Shown: positions 34,117 through 43,185, counted from the first letter of the stretch. The stretch: 64,000 nucleotides of DNA from Paractinoplanes toevensis (GCF_018332695.1 NZ_BOQN01000050.1:124001-188000); one strand, 5' to 3'. Translations and numbers: made by a program. Notes: generated by a model from the sequence alone, not told the origin.

Positions 34117-35789
34117 TGACCGGTCCCGTACTTGTTCTTGACGTCCTCGTAGAACTTGCGCAGTTCCTCACCGCCGGAGGACTTCCAGGTGGCGAGTGCA
34201 TCGGTGAAGGCGGAGATCGGCTTACGGCCGTAGCGCACGTCCTGGGAGACGTCGACCATCGGCTGGTTGAGGTTCGCGTACTGGGCCGGCTCGGTGATGT
34301 TCATGCCGTAGAACGGCGGCTTCACCGCGTGCTGCACCATGTCGGCCTCCCAGGCCGCGTAGTCCTTGGCCACCTGCTCGTGCCCGGGGTTGACCGGGAC
34401 CGGGGTGATCGGCGTGACCAGGAACTGGTAGGTCTGGGCGACCTCCTTGCTGCCCTTCTCGGTCAGCTGGGGGTTGCTGTCCTTCATGGTGTAGTCGACG
34501 CCCTCCTTGCCGAAGTTGACCGTGAGCCACTCGGTCGAGCCGTACGGCGCGGCCAGGTAGTTGGCGATCGCCAGGCATTCCTTGATCTGGTCGGCGCTGA
34601 GCTTGCCGTTGAGGAAGGAGTACATGCTGGCGGCCGGGTTCATCGGCATGGCCGGCTTGCCGTCGCTGGCCAGGATCTTGAACGCGGCCTTGACGTAGGC
34701 GGGGTTGGCCGCGCGGCCGGACTCCTCGTCCGCGCCGGTCCAGGCGCCGGTGCCGTCGCCGGTGATGACCTCCTTGCCGCTCCAGAAGCGCTGCTTGCCC
34801 TCCTCCTTCTTGCCGGCCAGGGCGTCCGGGTGCACGTAACCCGCCTTGGCCTGCTTGGCAAACCAGTTGAGGGCCTCGAGGTACTCGGGCATCTCGTACC
34901 GGTTGACGACCTTGCCGCTCGCGTCGACGGTCCACCGGTACGGGTCGCCCGGGTAGTGGAAGACGTGGGCCATGTAGTCGAAGAAGTCGCCGAACGCCCA
35001 CTGGCCCGCCTTGGGGTTGGTGAGCTGCTTGCCGAGCGCCTCGAGGTCGGCCGGCGACTTGATGCTGTCGGCGTTGATGCCTTCTCTGTCGAAGATGTCC
35101 TTGCGGTAGAAGAGCGCACCGCCGGCCGTGGCGCCGCTGTAGAAGGTCGGCAGGCCGAACAGCTTGCCGTTCCAGATGCAGGACTGCCAGGCGGCGGTCG
35201 GGATCGCGGCGAGGTTCGGGTACGCCTTGATGGCGTCGCCGGACAGGTAGGGCCCGAGGTCGACGAACTTGTTGACCGCGTCGGCGAAGCCGAGGTTGCC
35301 CATGTTCCAGCTGGGGATCATCAGCCAGTCGGGCAGCTTGTTGCCGGCGAACAGCGGCGGCAGGATCTTGTCGTAGTTGACCCCGTCGGCCGGCTGCATC
35401 TTCATGTCGGCGCCGAGCGCGGCGTTGACCGTCTCGTAGTAGCTGTTGCCCTTCGACGACGGGATGGAACCCCACAGCGGGGTCATCGTCGTGTACGAGC
35501 CGCCCTTGCCCGGAACGCCGGTCACGGTGGTGACCGGGCTGGCCGGGTACTTGAGGAAGACCGGGGTCGACGTGAAGCCGTTCGCGCCCGCGACGCCGGG
35601 GATGTCCGGGGTGAGAGCGGTGGACGGGACGAAGGCGGGCAGGATCTTGCTGAGCTGACTCTGGTCGGTCGTGCCCGGCCCGCCGCCGGTTTTGGCGTCA
35701 CCGCAGGCCGCGAGCAGACCACCTCCAGCAATGGAGACGGCGCCGAGGCCGGCCAGTTCGAGAAAGCGGCGGCGATCGAGAGAAGTCAC
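34113..35789 (-). CDS. Extracellular binding lipoprotein, LplA type
   Basis: A 558-residue lipoprotein with a Tat-like signal (LDRRRFLELAGLGAV) and lipobox LAAC at about residue 29, so it may be folded before export. The large size and motifs (WNMGNLGFADAVNKFVDL, NYLAAPYGSTEWLTVNFG) fit the LplA family serving LplB/YtcP permeases. GTG 35789 is preferred because GGGAG lies 8 nt upstream; GTG 35798 is three codons longer but sits only a few bases from the same ribosome-binding site. It is the first gene of the GH42 operon. Confidence 0.9.
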   Translation of the reverse strand: MTSLDRRRFLELAGLGAVSIAGGGLLAACGDAKTGGGPGTTDQSQLSKILPAFVPSTALTPDIPGVAGANGFTSTPVFLKYPASPVTTVTGVPGKGGSYTTMTPLWGSIPSSKGNSYYETVNAALGADMKMQPADGVNYDKILPPLFAGNKLPDWLMIPSWNMGNLGFADAVNKFVDLGPYLSGDAIKAYPNLAAIPTAAWQSCIWNGKLFGLPTFYSGATAGGALFYRKDIFDREGINADSIKSPADLEALGKQLTNPKAGQWAFGDFFDYMAHVFHYPGDPYRWTVDASGKVVNRYEMPEYLEALNWFAKQAKAGYVHPDALAGKKEEGKQRFWSGKEVITGDGTGAWTGADEESGRAANPAYVKAAFKILASDGKPAMPMNPAASMYSFLNGKLSADQIKECLAIANYLAAPYGSTEWLTVNFGKEGVDYTMKDSNPQLTEKGSKEVAQTYQFLVTPITPVPVNPGHEQVAKDYAAWEADMVQHAVKPPFYGMNITEPAQYANLNQPMVDVSQDVRYGRKPISAFTDALATWKSSGGEELRKFYEDVKNKYGTGQ

Positions 35790-35830
35790 TATCTTCACTC
35801 CCTTCCGGGATCGCTAAGATATCGATAAAC

Positions 35831-35848
35831 TTTAGTTGGGTCGCTAAA
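35831..35848. promoter_or_regulatory. Putative ROK operator
   Basis: TTTAG-N8-CTAAA inverted repeat in the divergent region between the LplA-type gene and the ROK gene. A direct repeat TCGCTAA occurs at 35811-35817 and 35841-35847. It resembles the A/T-rich TTTAG/CTAAA sites of XylR/NagC-type ROK repressors and stands out from the GC-rich surroundings. Confidence 0.55.
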
Positions 35849-35944
35849 CAAACAAAGTAGCCGCTGCCATCCGGCCTCACAACCCCCGGCGGGGGTGCGG
35901 AATGATGGGCGGCGAGGGCATGGGACCGGGGGCAGGAGCCATTG

Positions 35945-37159
35945 GTGTTCACCAAGGACGGCGGGCCGCAGCGTTCGGATTTCGCGGACGTACGCGCGAC
36001 CAACCTGCAGGTCGTGCTGCGTCATCTGCGGGTGCACGCGCCCTGCTCGCGCGCCGAGATCGCCGCCGCCACCGGCCTGAACAAGGCGACCGTGTCGAGC
36101 CTGGTCACCGACCTGATCGAGCGCCGCCTGGTGCGCGAGGTCGGGATGACCGAGAACCGCATCGGCCGCCCGGCGATGATGCTCGTGCTGGACGGCTCGC
36201 CGTACGCCGCGATCGGCCTCGAGGTGAACTCCGACTACCTCACCGCGGTGGCCCTGGACCTCTCCGGCGAGCGCCTGCTGTCCTGGCGCCGCTCGTTCAC
36301 CGGCGCCTCCACCGCCCCCGGCGCGGCGATCGCCTCGCTGGCCGCGCTGGCCAAGCGGGCGATCGCCAAGATGGCCCACGAGGAACGCCGGGTGCTCGGC
36401 CTGACCGTGGGCGTGCCCGGACTGGTCGACCCGGACGGCGTGGTCGAGCTGGCGCCGCACCTCGGCTGGCACCGGGTCGATCTGCGCAAGTCGCTGCTCA
36501 GCGCGCTGCAGGAACCGGCCTATCCGGTGCTGGTGGAGAACGACGCCAACCTCGCGGTGCTGGCCGAGCAGCGGTTCGGCGGCGAGGGCGGTGCCGCCAA
36601 CCTGGTCTACCTGTCCGGCGGGGCCGGCATCGGGGCCGGCATCATCTGCGACGGCCGGCTGCTGCGGGGCGGCCAGGGCTTCGCCGGCGAGTTCGGCCAC
36701 CTGCCGATCGACGACGCCGGGCCACTGTGCGCCTGTGGCCGGCGCGGCTGCGTCGAGTCCCTCGCCGGGCTGGGCGCGGTCATCCGCCGGGCGTTGCCGG
36801 AGGCGGTCGTCTCGCCGGCCGAGTTCGGTCCGCACGTCGACGAGATCCACCGGCTGGCCAAGGGCGGCGACGCCCACGTGCTGGGCGCGCTGGCCGCGAC
36901 CGGCCGCTATCTCGGCCACGGCATCTCGATCCTGACGAATCTGATCAACCCGGAGTTCGTGGCGCTGGGCGGCTACTTCACCGTGCTCGCGCCGTGGCTG
37001 ATCCCGGACGCCGAGCGGGAGCTGTTCGCCCGTTCGGTGGCCGGCGCCGGCGGCGGCACCCGGATCATCGCCTCGGACCTCGACTCCAGCGCGGCGGCGG
37101 CCGGCGGCGCGACCCAGGTGCTGGACGCGATCGACGCGGGAGCGCTCCCAAATCTCTGA
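35945..37159 (+). CDS. ROK-family transcriptional repressor
   Basis: A 404-residue regulator: winged HTH at residues 10-75 (CSRAEIAAATGLNKATVSSL), then a ROK sugar-kinase-like domain with DXGXT-like LTVGVPGLVD, VENDANLAVLAEQRFGG, and the zinc motif CACGRRGCVE near residue 258. GTG 35945 is chosen for the AGGAG 6 nt upstream; TTG 35942 is adjacent. It is divergent from the GH42 transport operon and should sense a sugar and derepress it. A CebR-like palindrome overlaps its last codons. Confidence 0.92.
   Translation: MFTKDGGPQRSDFADVRATNLQVVLRHLRVHAPCSRAEIAAATGLNKATVSSLVTDLIERRLVREVGMTENRIGRPAMMLVLDGSPYAAIGLEVNSDYLTAVALDLSGERLLSWRRSFTGASTAPGAAIASLAALAKRAIAKMAHEERRVLGLTVGVPGLVDPDGVVELAPHLGWHRVDLRKSLLSALQEPAYPVLVENDANLAVLAEQRFGGEGGAANLVYLSGGAGIGAGIICDGRLLRGGQGFAGEFGHLPIDDAGPLCACGRRGCVESLAGLGAVIRRALPEAVVSPAEFGPHVDEIHRLAKGGDAHVLGALAATGRYLGHGISILTNLINPEFVALGGYFTVLAPWLIPDAERELFARSVAGAGGGTRIIASDLDSSAAAAGGATQVLDAIDAGALPNL
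37137..37150. promoter_or_regulatory. CebR-like operator, one mismatch
   Basis: CGGGAGCGCTCCCA differs from the CebR site TGGGAGCGCTCCCA at one outer base. It lies in the last codons of the ROK gene, 30-43 bp upstream of the -35 box of a likely GH3 promoter. Confidence 0.5.
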
Positions 37160-37179
37160 CCTTTATAGATCATCTTCGC

Positions 37180-37209
37180 TTGACTGACCTGATCGCCCTG
37201 CGGTAGACA
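37180..37209 (+). promoter_or_regulatory. Promoter of the GH3 gene
   Basis: TTGACT (37180-37185), 18-bp spacer, TAGACA (37204-37209). It would give a leader of about 95 nt that includes the palindrome at 37255-37270. Confidence 0.5.
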
Positions 37210-37254
37210 TCTCGTCAATTCCCAGAAACACGTTCGACATATGCGCAGCCCCAC

Positions 37255-37270
37255 GTCGAAGCGCTTCGAC
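37255..37270. promoter_or_regulatory. LacI-type palindrome upstream of GH3
   Basis: A perfect 16-bp palindrome, GTCGAAGCGCTTCGAC, with the central CG typical of LacI-family sites. It lies 40 bp before the GH3 start, downstream of the predicted promoter, where a bound repressor would block elongation. The regulator is not identified in the window. Confidence 0.6.
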
Positions 37271-37309
37271 TGACCATCCGCTTCGGCCTCGCCTCACACG
37301 GATGTGATC

Positions 37310-40081
37310 ATGCTCTTCCGCCAGCCCGAAGCACCCCTCGCCGAACGCGTCGACGACCTGCTGGGCCGGCTCACGCTGCCCGAGAAGGTGGCGATGCTGC
37401 ACCAGCACCAACCGGCCGTCGACCGGCTGGGCATCGCCGCGTTCCGCACCGGCACCGAGGCGCTGCACGGGCTCGCCTGGCTCGGCGACGCCACCGTCTT
37501 CCCGCAGGCCGTCGGCCTGGCCACCAGCTGGAACCTCGAGCTGATCGGCCGGGTCGGCACCGCCGTCGGCACCGAGGTGCGCGGGCTGCACCACAAGGAC
37601 CCGACGCGCTGCGGCCTCAACGTCTGGGCGCCGGTGGTCAACCCGCTGCGCGACCCCCGGTGGGGGCGCAACGAGGAGGGGTACGCCGAGGATCCGCTGC
37701 TCACCGCGCTGGCCGGAGACGCGTACGCGCGGGGGCTGGCCGGTGACCACCCGCGCGTGCTGCGGACCGCGCCGACCCTCAAGCACTTCCTCGGCTACAG
37801 CAGCGAGACCGACCGGTGCACGATGTCGAGCAACCTGAGCCCCCGGGTGCTCCGCGAGTACGAACTGCCCGCCTTCCGGGGGCCGATCGAGCGCGGTTCG
37901 GCGGTGGCCGTGATGGCCAGCTACAACCTGGTCAACGGCCGGCCCGCGCACGTCACGCCGTACCTGAACGACGAGCTGCGCACCTGGACCGACGACGAGA
38001 TCTTCGTGGTGTCCGACGCGTACGCGCCGAGCAACCTGGCCGACCCGCAGCAGCAGGCCTGGTTCCCGGACCACGCGGAGAGCCACGCCGCCGCGCTGCG
38101 CGCCGGCATCGACAGCTTCACCGACGCCGACGACCGCTCCGAGGTGACCATCGAGCGCATCGACGAAGCGATGCGCCGGGGCCTGGTCACCGAGGCGGAC
38201 ATCGACCGGGCCGTCCGAAGGGCTTTGACCGTACGGGTACGGCTCGGCGAGTTCGACCCGGACGAGGCCAACCCGTACGCGAACGTGTCCGCCGAAGTGA
38301 TCAACTGCGCCGAGCACCAGGAACTGGCCCGGGAGGCCGCCCGGGAGTCGATCACGCTGCTCAAGTCGGAGTGCTGCCTGCTGCCCCTCGACCCGGCCCG
38401 GCACCGCACGGTGGCCGTGGTCGGCCCGCACGCGGCGCGCAACTACACCGACTGGTACTCCGGCTCACTCCCCTACTCCTGCACCCTGCGCGACGGCCTC
38501 GCCGAGATCTTCGGCGCCGACCGAATCCTGCACGTCGAAGGGGTCGACCGGATCGCGCTGCGGCTCGGCGACCGCTATCTGGCGGCCGACGCCGACGGCG
38601 TACGCCTGGTCGGTGAGGTTGCCGGTTTTGATGTTTTCGACTGGGGCGGCGGCGTCGTCACCCTCCGGTCCACGGTGAACGGGAAGTTCCTGCGGGCCGG
38701 CGCCGCCGGCCTGGTGGCCGACTCGGACGGCCCGTCCGAGTGGGTGGTGCGGGAGATGTTCCGCCTCGACCGCCGGGCCGACGGCACGGTGGCGCTGCGC
38801 ACCCACTCCTCCCCCGGCAACACCGAGCCCGGCTCGCTGACCGCCCAGCTCGACCTCGGCCCCCGGGCCGCCCGGCTTCGCCTGGAAACCCTGGTGGACG
38901 GGGTCGCGGACGCCGCCGACCTGGCCGCCACCGCCGACGCGGTGATCGTGGTGGCCGGGAATCACCCGCTGGTCAACGGCCGGGAGACCGAGGACCGTGC
39001 CGACCTCAAGCTGCCCCCGGCGCAGGACCGGCTGCTGCGCGAGGTGTACGCGGCCAACCGCAACACCGCGTTGGTGCTGGTCTCCAGCTATCCGTACGCG
39101 GTGGAGTGGGCCGACGTGCACCTGCCCGCGGTGCTCTGGATGTCGCACGGCGGCCAGGAACTCGGGCACGCGCTCACCGACGTGCTCACCGGCCGGGCCG
39201 ACCCGGGCGGGCGGCTCACCCAGACCTGGTACCGCAGCGCCTGCGAACTGCCGGACCTGCTCGACTACGACATCATCACCAACGACGCGACCTATCAGTA
39301 CTACCGCGGCACCCCGCTCTACCCGTTCGGGCACGGCCTGTCCTACGCGACGTTCGACTACTCGAACCTCGACGTCTCGCACTCGTCGGCCGCGCCGGGC
39401 GACACCGTCACCGTCACCGTCTGGGTGACCAATACCGGGAGCCGGCCGGGCAGCGAGGTCGTGCAGCTCTACACCCACCAGCAGCTGTCCCGGGTGAAGC
39501 AGCCGCTGCGGCAGCTGCGCGGCTTCGAGAAGATCACCCTGGAACCCGGCCAATCGTCCCTCGTCTCCTTCTCGTTGCCCGTCGACGAACTCCGGTTCTG
39601 GGACGTCACGTCGAACCGGTTCGTGGTCGAGACGGCCCGGCACAAGGTCATGGTGGGGCGGTCGGCCAGCGACATCCGGCTCACCGCGACGCTGTCGGTG
39701 CGCGGCAGCCGGATCGGGTCGCGGCCCGCGCTGGAACGCCCGATCGCCGCGGTCGACCACGACGAGTACAGCGGGATCACCCTGGTCGCCACCGGCGATC
39801 CGGTGCGCGGTGAGGCGGTGCGGGCGGCCGAGGACGGCGCCTGGTGCTGCATGGCCGGGCTCGACCTGACCGGTGCCCGCGAGGTGGCGGTCGGCGGCGA
39901 CGGCCCGCCGGTGGTGCTGCGCCTGGACGACCCGTACGCCGGCCCCGCGCTGGCCACCGTACCGCCCGGCGAAGCCGGGGTGCGCACGGCCACGGCGGAC
40001 GGCGTGCACGACCTCTACCTGATCCTGGACGCCGGCACCCGGATCACCGAGATCAGGTTCAGCGGCACACTCGCCGGATGA
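37310..40081 (+). CDS. GH3 family beta-glycosidase with inserted trefoil-like domain
   Basis: A 923-residue enzyme without signal peptide, so probably cytoplasmic. The N-terminal barrel carries NEEGYAEDPLL, KHFLGY and the nucleophile region VVSDAYAPSNLADP (Asp near residue 230). After the start of the second GH3 domain (ITLLKSECCLLPLD, VAVVGPHA) there is an inserted fascin-like segment of about 100 residues (GDRYLAADADGVRLVGE, LRSTVNGKFLRAG), then the rest of domain 2 (NHPLVNGRETEDR, YPFGHGLSYATFDYS) and a fibronectin-III-like domain. A C-terminal CBM6-like part (about 800-923) follows. ATG 37310 is preferred to GTG 37304. Nearby sugar operons and palindromes suggest oligosaccharide breakdown. 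Confidence 0.9.
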   Translation: MLFRQPEAPLAERVDDLLGRLTLPEKVAMLHQHQPAVDRLGIAAFRTGTEALHGLAWLGDATVFPQAVGLATSWNLELIGRVGTAVGTEVRGLHHKDPTRCGLNVWAPVVNPLRDPRWGRNEEGYAEDPLLTALAGDAYARGLAGDHPRVLRTAPTLKHFLGYSSETDRCTMSSNLSPRVLREYELPAFRGPIERGSAVAVMASYNLVNGRPAHVTPYLNDELRTWTDDEIFVVSDAYAPSNLADPQQQAWFPDHAESHAAALRAGIDSFTDADDRSEVTIERIDEAMRRGLVTEADIDRAVRRALTVRVRLGEFDPDEANPYANVSAEVINCAEHQELAREAARESITLLKSECCLLPLDPARHRTVAVVGPHAARNYTDWYSGSLPYSCTLRDGLAEIFGADRILHVEGVDRIALRLGDRYLAADADGVRLVGEVAGFDVFDWGGGVVTLRSTVNGKFLRAGAAGLVADSDGPSEWVVREMFRLDRRADGTVALRTHSSPGNTEPGSLTAQLDLGPRAARLRLETLVDGVADAADLAATADAVIVVAGNHPLVNGRETEDRADLKLPPAQDRLLREVYAANRNTALVLVSSYPYAVEWADVHLPAVLWMSHGGQELGHALTDVLTGRADPGGRLTQTWYRSACELPDLLDYDIITNDATYQYYRGTPLYPFGHGLSYATFDYSNLDVSHSSAAPGDTVTVTVWVTNTGSRPGSEVVQLYTHQQLSRVKQPLRQLRGFEKITLEPGQSSLVSFSLPVDELRFWDVTSNRFVVETARHKVMVGRSASDIRLTATLSVRGSRIGSRPALERPIAAVDHDEYSGITLVATGDPVRGEAVRAAEDGAWCCMAGLDLTGAREVAVGGDGPPVVLRLDDPYAGPALATVPPGEAGVRTATADGVHDLYLILDAGTRITEIRFSGTLAG

Positions 40082-40265
40082 GGTCCTCCCAGCCGCGCGC
40101 CAGCCGGCCGGCGACCTCGCTCTCCTCCCCCTCGTCCGCTCGAGGCGCACGGCACGGCGACCTGCCGGGCCGCGTCCACCTGGTGCTGATCCGCCAGGTC
40201 ATCGGCTTCTGAGCGGCGCCGCTTACCATTGTCGGGCGGGTGCGAGGCAACGGGGAGCGGCGGGG

Positions 40266-40949
40266 TTGGATCTGACGACAGCGAGGCAGCTCGCCGCCGG
40301 CCTGATGGCCCGGCACCGGCTGACCGGGTGGCACCTGGTGTTCGACAACGCCAAGACCCGGGCCGGGGTGTGCCGCTACGACCGCAAGGAGATCGGGCTG
40401 TCCCGCCCGCTCATCGCCCTCTACGAGCCCGACCAGGTCACCGACATCGTGCTGCACGAGATCGCGCACGCCCTGGCCGGGCCGCGGCACGGCCACGACC
40501 GGGTCTGGCGGGCCACCGCGCGGCGGATCGGCTGCTCCGGCGAGCGATGCATGCCGGCCGACGCACCCAGCGTCGACGGGCCGTGGGTGGGTGTCTGCCC
40601 GGCCGGGCACCGCACCACCGCCCACCGCCGGCCGATCCGGGTCAAATCGTGCCGCAGCTGCTCCCGCGGCTTCGACCCGGCCGCGATCTACACCTGGTCA
40701 CACCTCGGCCGGCCGGCGCCGATGGACCCCCGCTACGACGCCGAGCTGGCCCGCATCCGGGCCGGCCACCTGACCCCGGCGCCCGCACCCGTGCCGGTCC
40801 AGGTCGGCGAGCGGATCCGGCTGACCGGCACCGGCAAGTACGCCGGGCTGGCCGGCACCGTGGTGAAACGGGGACGCACCCGCTACCAGGTGCAGACCCG
40901 GGCGGGCCTGCTGAGCGTGGCCTTCACCGCCGCACAGCCGGTTCCCTAG
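40266..40949 (+). CDS. SprT-like zinc metalloprotease domain protein
   Basis: A 227-residue cytoplasmic protein. Zinc motif HEIAHALAGPRHGH (HExxH with a third His) is at about residues 64-77, followed by four cysteines in the C-terminal part (CPAGH, CRSCSRGF) that could form a zinc ribbon as in SprT/Spartan proteins. A KOW-like stretch (GTGKYAGLAGTVVKRGRTRY) ends the protein. TTG 40266 follows GGGGAG. Spartan relatives cut DNA-protein crosslinks, but for bacterial members this is unproven. Confidence 0.8.
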   Translation: MDLTTARQLAAGLMARHRLTGWHLVFDNAKTRAGVCRYDRKEIGLSRPLIALYEPDQVTDIVLHEIAHALAGPRHGHDRVWRATARRIGCSGERCMPADAPSVDGPWVGVCPAGHRTTAHRRPIRVKSCRSCSRGFDPAAIYTWSHLGRPAPMDPRYDAELARIRAGHLTPAPAPVPVQVGERIRLTGTGKYAGLAGTVVKRGRTRYQVQTRAGLLSVAFTAAQPVP

Positions 40950-40984
40950 ACCTTGTTGCCGTCCGGGTCGGCCTCGACGCTTCC

Positions 40985-41818
40985 TCAACGGAAGTCGGCG
41001 GCGTGGTCGCGCGCCCACTCGGCGAATGTCCGGGCGGGCCGCCCCAGCATCTCCGGCACGACGTCCGTGGCCACCTCCGCCGGCAGCTGATGCACGCTGC
41101 CGCCGGCCCGGAGCAAGAGGTCGACCAGCGGCGGTGGGAGCTGGGTCAGCAGGTCGGCGCGGTAGGTGTCGACGTCCACCTCCTGCAACCGGACGGGCTC
41201 ACCGAGCGCCTCGGCTATCGCGGTGACCTGGTCACGAATGGTCACCGGGCCTGGTCCCAGCACCGGATGGGCGGCGTCCCTCGCGTCGTCCAGCAACGCT
41301 CGGGCTGCCACCGCGGCGATGTCGCGTTCGTGGACCGGCGCGGTCGTCGCGTCCGGGAAAGCGGTGCGCAGCACGCGGTCCGTCCGGATCGACTGCCAGC
41401 GCAACGAGTTCGTGGCGAAGTAGCCCGGCCGCACGAAGGTCCGGGCGAAACCGGCGTCGGTCAGCGCCCGTTCCGCAGCGATGTGCCGCAGCGCGATCGG
41501 ATTGGAGGCGGCGTCCGGAGCCATCACCGTGTAGGACGACAGCAGGACCACATGCTCAACGCCGGCACTGCGGGCCGCCGCCGCGAACTCCGCCGCCGTC
41601 TCCGGGTGGGCATAGAGAAAGATCTTGCGTACGCCGGTCAGAGCATCCCGCCACGTCGTCCGATCGGTCAGATCCGCCCGCACCACGTCGACGTCCTGCG
41701 GGAAGTCGCCTGGACGCGGGGCGCGGCTGGACGCGCGGACCCGCACCCCGGCGGCCACCAGTTCGCCCAGTACCGCAGCTCCCACATGCCCCCGGGCGCC
41801 GGTCACCAAAATGGTCAC
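40985..41818 (-). CDS. NAD(P)H-binding NmrA-like oxidoreductase
   Basis: A 277-residue Rossmann-fold protein with the nucleotide motif TGARGHVGAAVL at residues 6-17 and NmrA/QOR2-like blocks (FLYAHPETAAEFAAAARSAG, FVRPGYFATNSLRW). These proteins sense or reduce quinones, or act as redox sensors. GTG 41818 is the first codon of the fold. It is divergent from a TetR gene across a region with nested inverted repeats, so it is probably that repressor's target, induced by an electrophile or quinone. Confidence 0.88.
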   Translation of the reverse strand: MTILVTGARGHVGAAVLGELVAAGVRVRASSRAPRPGDFPQDVDVVRADLTDRTTWRDALTGVRKIFLYAHPETAAEFAAAARSAGVEHVVLLSSYTVMAPDAASNPIALRHIAAERALTDAGFARTFVRPGYFATNSLRWQSIRTDRVLRTAFPDATTAPVHERDIAAVAARALLDDARDAAHPVLGPGPVTIRDQVTAIAEALGEPVRLQEVDVDTYRADLLTQLPPPLVDLLLRAGGSVHQLPAEVATDVVPEMLGRPARTFAEWARDHAADFR

Positions 41819-41852
41819 GTCTGGTCTCTTTCCGTCGGAGGTACTCCTGCGG

Positions 41853-41881
41853 TTACAGAGTACATAATCTGAAACCTGTAA
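41853..41881. promoter_or_regulatory. Nested inverted repeats, putative TetR operator
   Basis: Outer arms TTACAG (41853-41858) and CTGTAA (41876-41881) enclose inner arms CAGA (41856-41859) and TCTG (41868-41871). The A/T-rich element is in the divergent region of the NmrA-like and tetR genes. Confidence 0.5.
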
Positions 41882-41940
41882 TACGGTCGGGAGAACCGGT
41901 ACGCTCAGACGATGCTCGCCTCGCCGAACCGCACCCCCTG

Positions 41941-42525
41941 ATGCGGGCAAGCGGTCCGCTGGATGCCGAGTCGATCCTGTCGGCCACCGAGGATGTCCTG
42001 CGTCGTTACGGGCCGGCCAAGGCAACGGTGGTCGATGTGGGCAAGGAGCTCGGCGTCAGCCATGCCGCCGTCTACAAACACTTCCCCTCCAAGGCCGCGC
42101 TACGCGAAGCGGTTTCCCGGCGCTGGCTGAACCGCGATCGTGATGCCTTGGCGGCCATCGCGAACGACACGCGGATCCCGCCGCCGCAGCGGCTGCGCTC
42201 CTGGCTAGCGGCCCTGCTGGCCGCGAAGCGGGCGAAGGCCCACGACGATCCGGAACTCTTCGCCGCCTACAAAATCCTGGTCACCGAGAACAGCGTCGCG
42301 GCGATCGACCACGTGGCCGACCTCCTGGGTCAGCTGAAAGTGATCCTCACCGACGGCATGGCCGACGGCTCGTTCCGGCGGGCCGACCTGACCGAGACCG
42401 CCCGAGCCGTCTTCACCGCCACCACCCGCTTCCACCACCCCGGCCTGGCCGGCGCCTGGACGGAGCCGGGCATCGAGCACGAGCTCGACGTCATCTGCAC
42501 CCTCCTGCTCGACGGCCTGAGATGA
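41941..42525 (+). CDS. TetR-family transcriptional regulator
   Basis: A 194-residue regulator with HTH TVVDVGKELGVSHAAVYKHF at about residues 29-48 and a C-terminal TetR_C domain with an ARAVFTATTRFHHP helix. ATG 41941 overlaps the stop of a nine-codon upstream frame as TGATG; no strong ribosome-binding site is nearby. It is divergent from the NmrA-like gene. Confidence 0.9.
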   Translation: MRASGPLDAESILSATEDVLRRYGPAKATVVDVGKELGVSHAAVYKHFPSKAALREAVSRRWLNRDRDALAAIANDTRIPPPQRLRSWLAALLAAKRAKAHDDPELFAAYKILVTENSVAAIDHVADLLGQLKVILTDGMADGSFRRADLTETARAVFTATTRFHHPGLAGAWTEPGIEHELDVICTLLLDGLR

Positions 42526-42595
42526 GCTCCGGGCGGCCGACGCTGGCCGAGGGCATCGGCAGGGCCATAAGCACCGAGGTAGCGGGCACGCCACG

Positions 42596-43129
42596 CTAGC
42601 GGGCGGCCGCGGCGTAGCGACGGCGCAGGTCTGCCATCTCCGACTGGGTCAGGCCTTCCTTGAGGGCCATCTCCGCGTACCGCTCCGGGAACATCTGCCG
42701 CAACCGGTCGACGAACCGGACGTCCTCGGTGGCCTCCACTACGCGGATGCCGGGCGGATCGGTGGACAGGTCCAGGATCACCGGACCGGCCAGCTTGACG
42801 GCCACGTCCCACGGGCTGCCGGGCTCGGCGACGCCGCAGAGGTGGAAGCCGTAGACCGTGCGCACCTCGGCCACGGTGGTCGCCTGGGCCGGCTCGTACC
42901 CGTAAACGCGAACCCCGCAGATCACCGCGGCCGAAGCGGCCGGCTGATGCCCGGAGTGGTTGTGTTGTCCCGGGTCCGACTGTTCGAGCGTGCTGCGCAT
43001 CCGGGCCTCGATCCGGGCCGGCACGCCCGCGGCCTCGGCTCGGCCGTCGTCGGAGTGGATCAGCGCGGCCGCGCCGGCCGACACCGCCAGGATCACCGCC
43101 GCCCACAGGTAGCGGCTACGGTCCCTCAT
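42596..43129 (-). CDS. Hypothetical membrane-anchored protein
   Basis: A 177-residue protein with one N-terminal hydrophobic segment (YLWAAVILAVSAGAAALI) that is either a signal or an anchor. The extracytoplasmic part has a His-rich stretch (GQHNHSGHQP), two cysteines (AVICGV, HLCGV) and a helical C-terminus (RLRQMFPERYAEMALKEGLT). The HNHSGH stretch could bind metal. The LPMO gene upstream ends about 80 bp away beyond a strong hairpin, so joint transcription is unlikely. No family recognised. Confidence 0.65.
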   Translation of the reverse strand: MRDRSRYLWAAVILAVSAGAAALIHSDDGRAEAAGVPARIEARMRSTLEQSDPGQHNHSGHQPAASAAVICGVRVYGYEPAQATTVAEVRTVYGFHLCGVAEPGSPWDVAVKLAGPVILDLSTDPPGIRVVEATEDVRFVDRLRQMFPERYAEMALKEGLTQSEMADLRRRYAAAAR

Positions 43130-43157
43130 GATCGCTTCTCACCTCGCTGTCGAGGCC

Positions 43158-43185
43158 CCGGCCCGGGACGTCGGTCCCGGGCCGG
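43158..43185. terminator. Terminator hairpin after the LPMO gene
   Basis: Perfect 12-bp stem CCGGCCCGGGAC / GTCCCGGGCCGG with a GTCG loop, 22 bp past the LPMO stop on the minus strand. Confidence 0.75.

Noticed and set aside
40059..40213. Short frames of 44-47 codons after the GH3 gene, one starting at an ATGA overlap
   Set aside because: Composition is Arg/Ser-rich, neither strand is favoured, and no similarity is apparent.
41912..41941. Nine-codon frame (MLASPNRTP) ending in TGATG at the tetR start, a possible leader peptide
   Set aside because: No ribosome-binding site close to it and no regulatory hairpin; probably chance.
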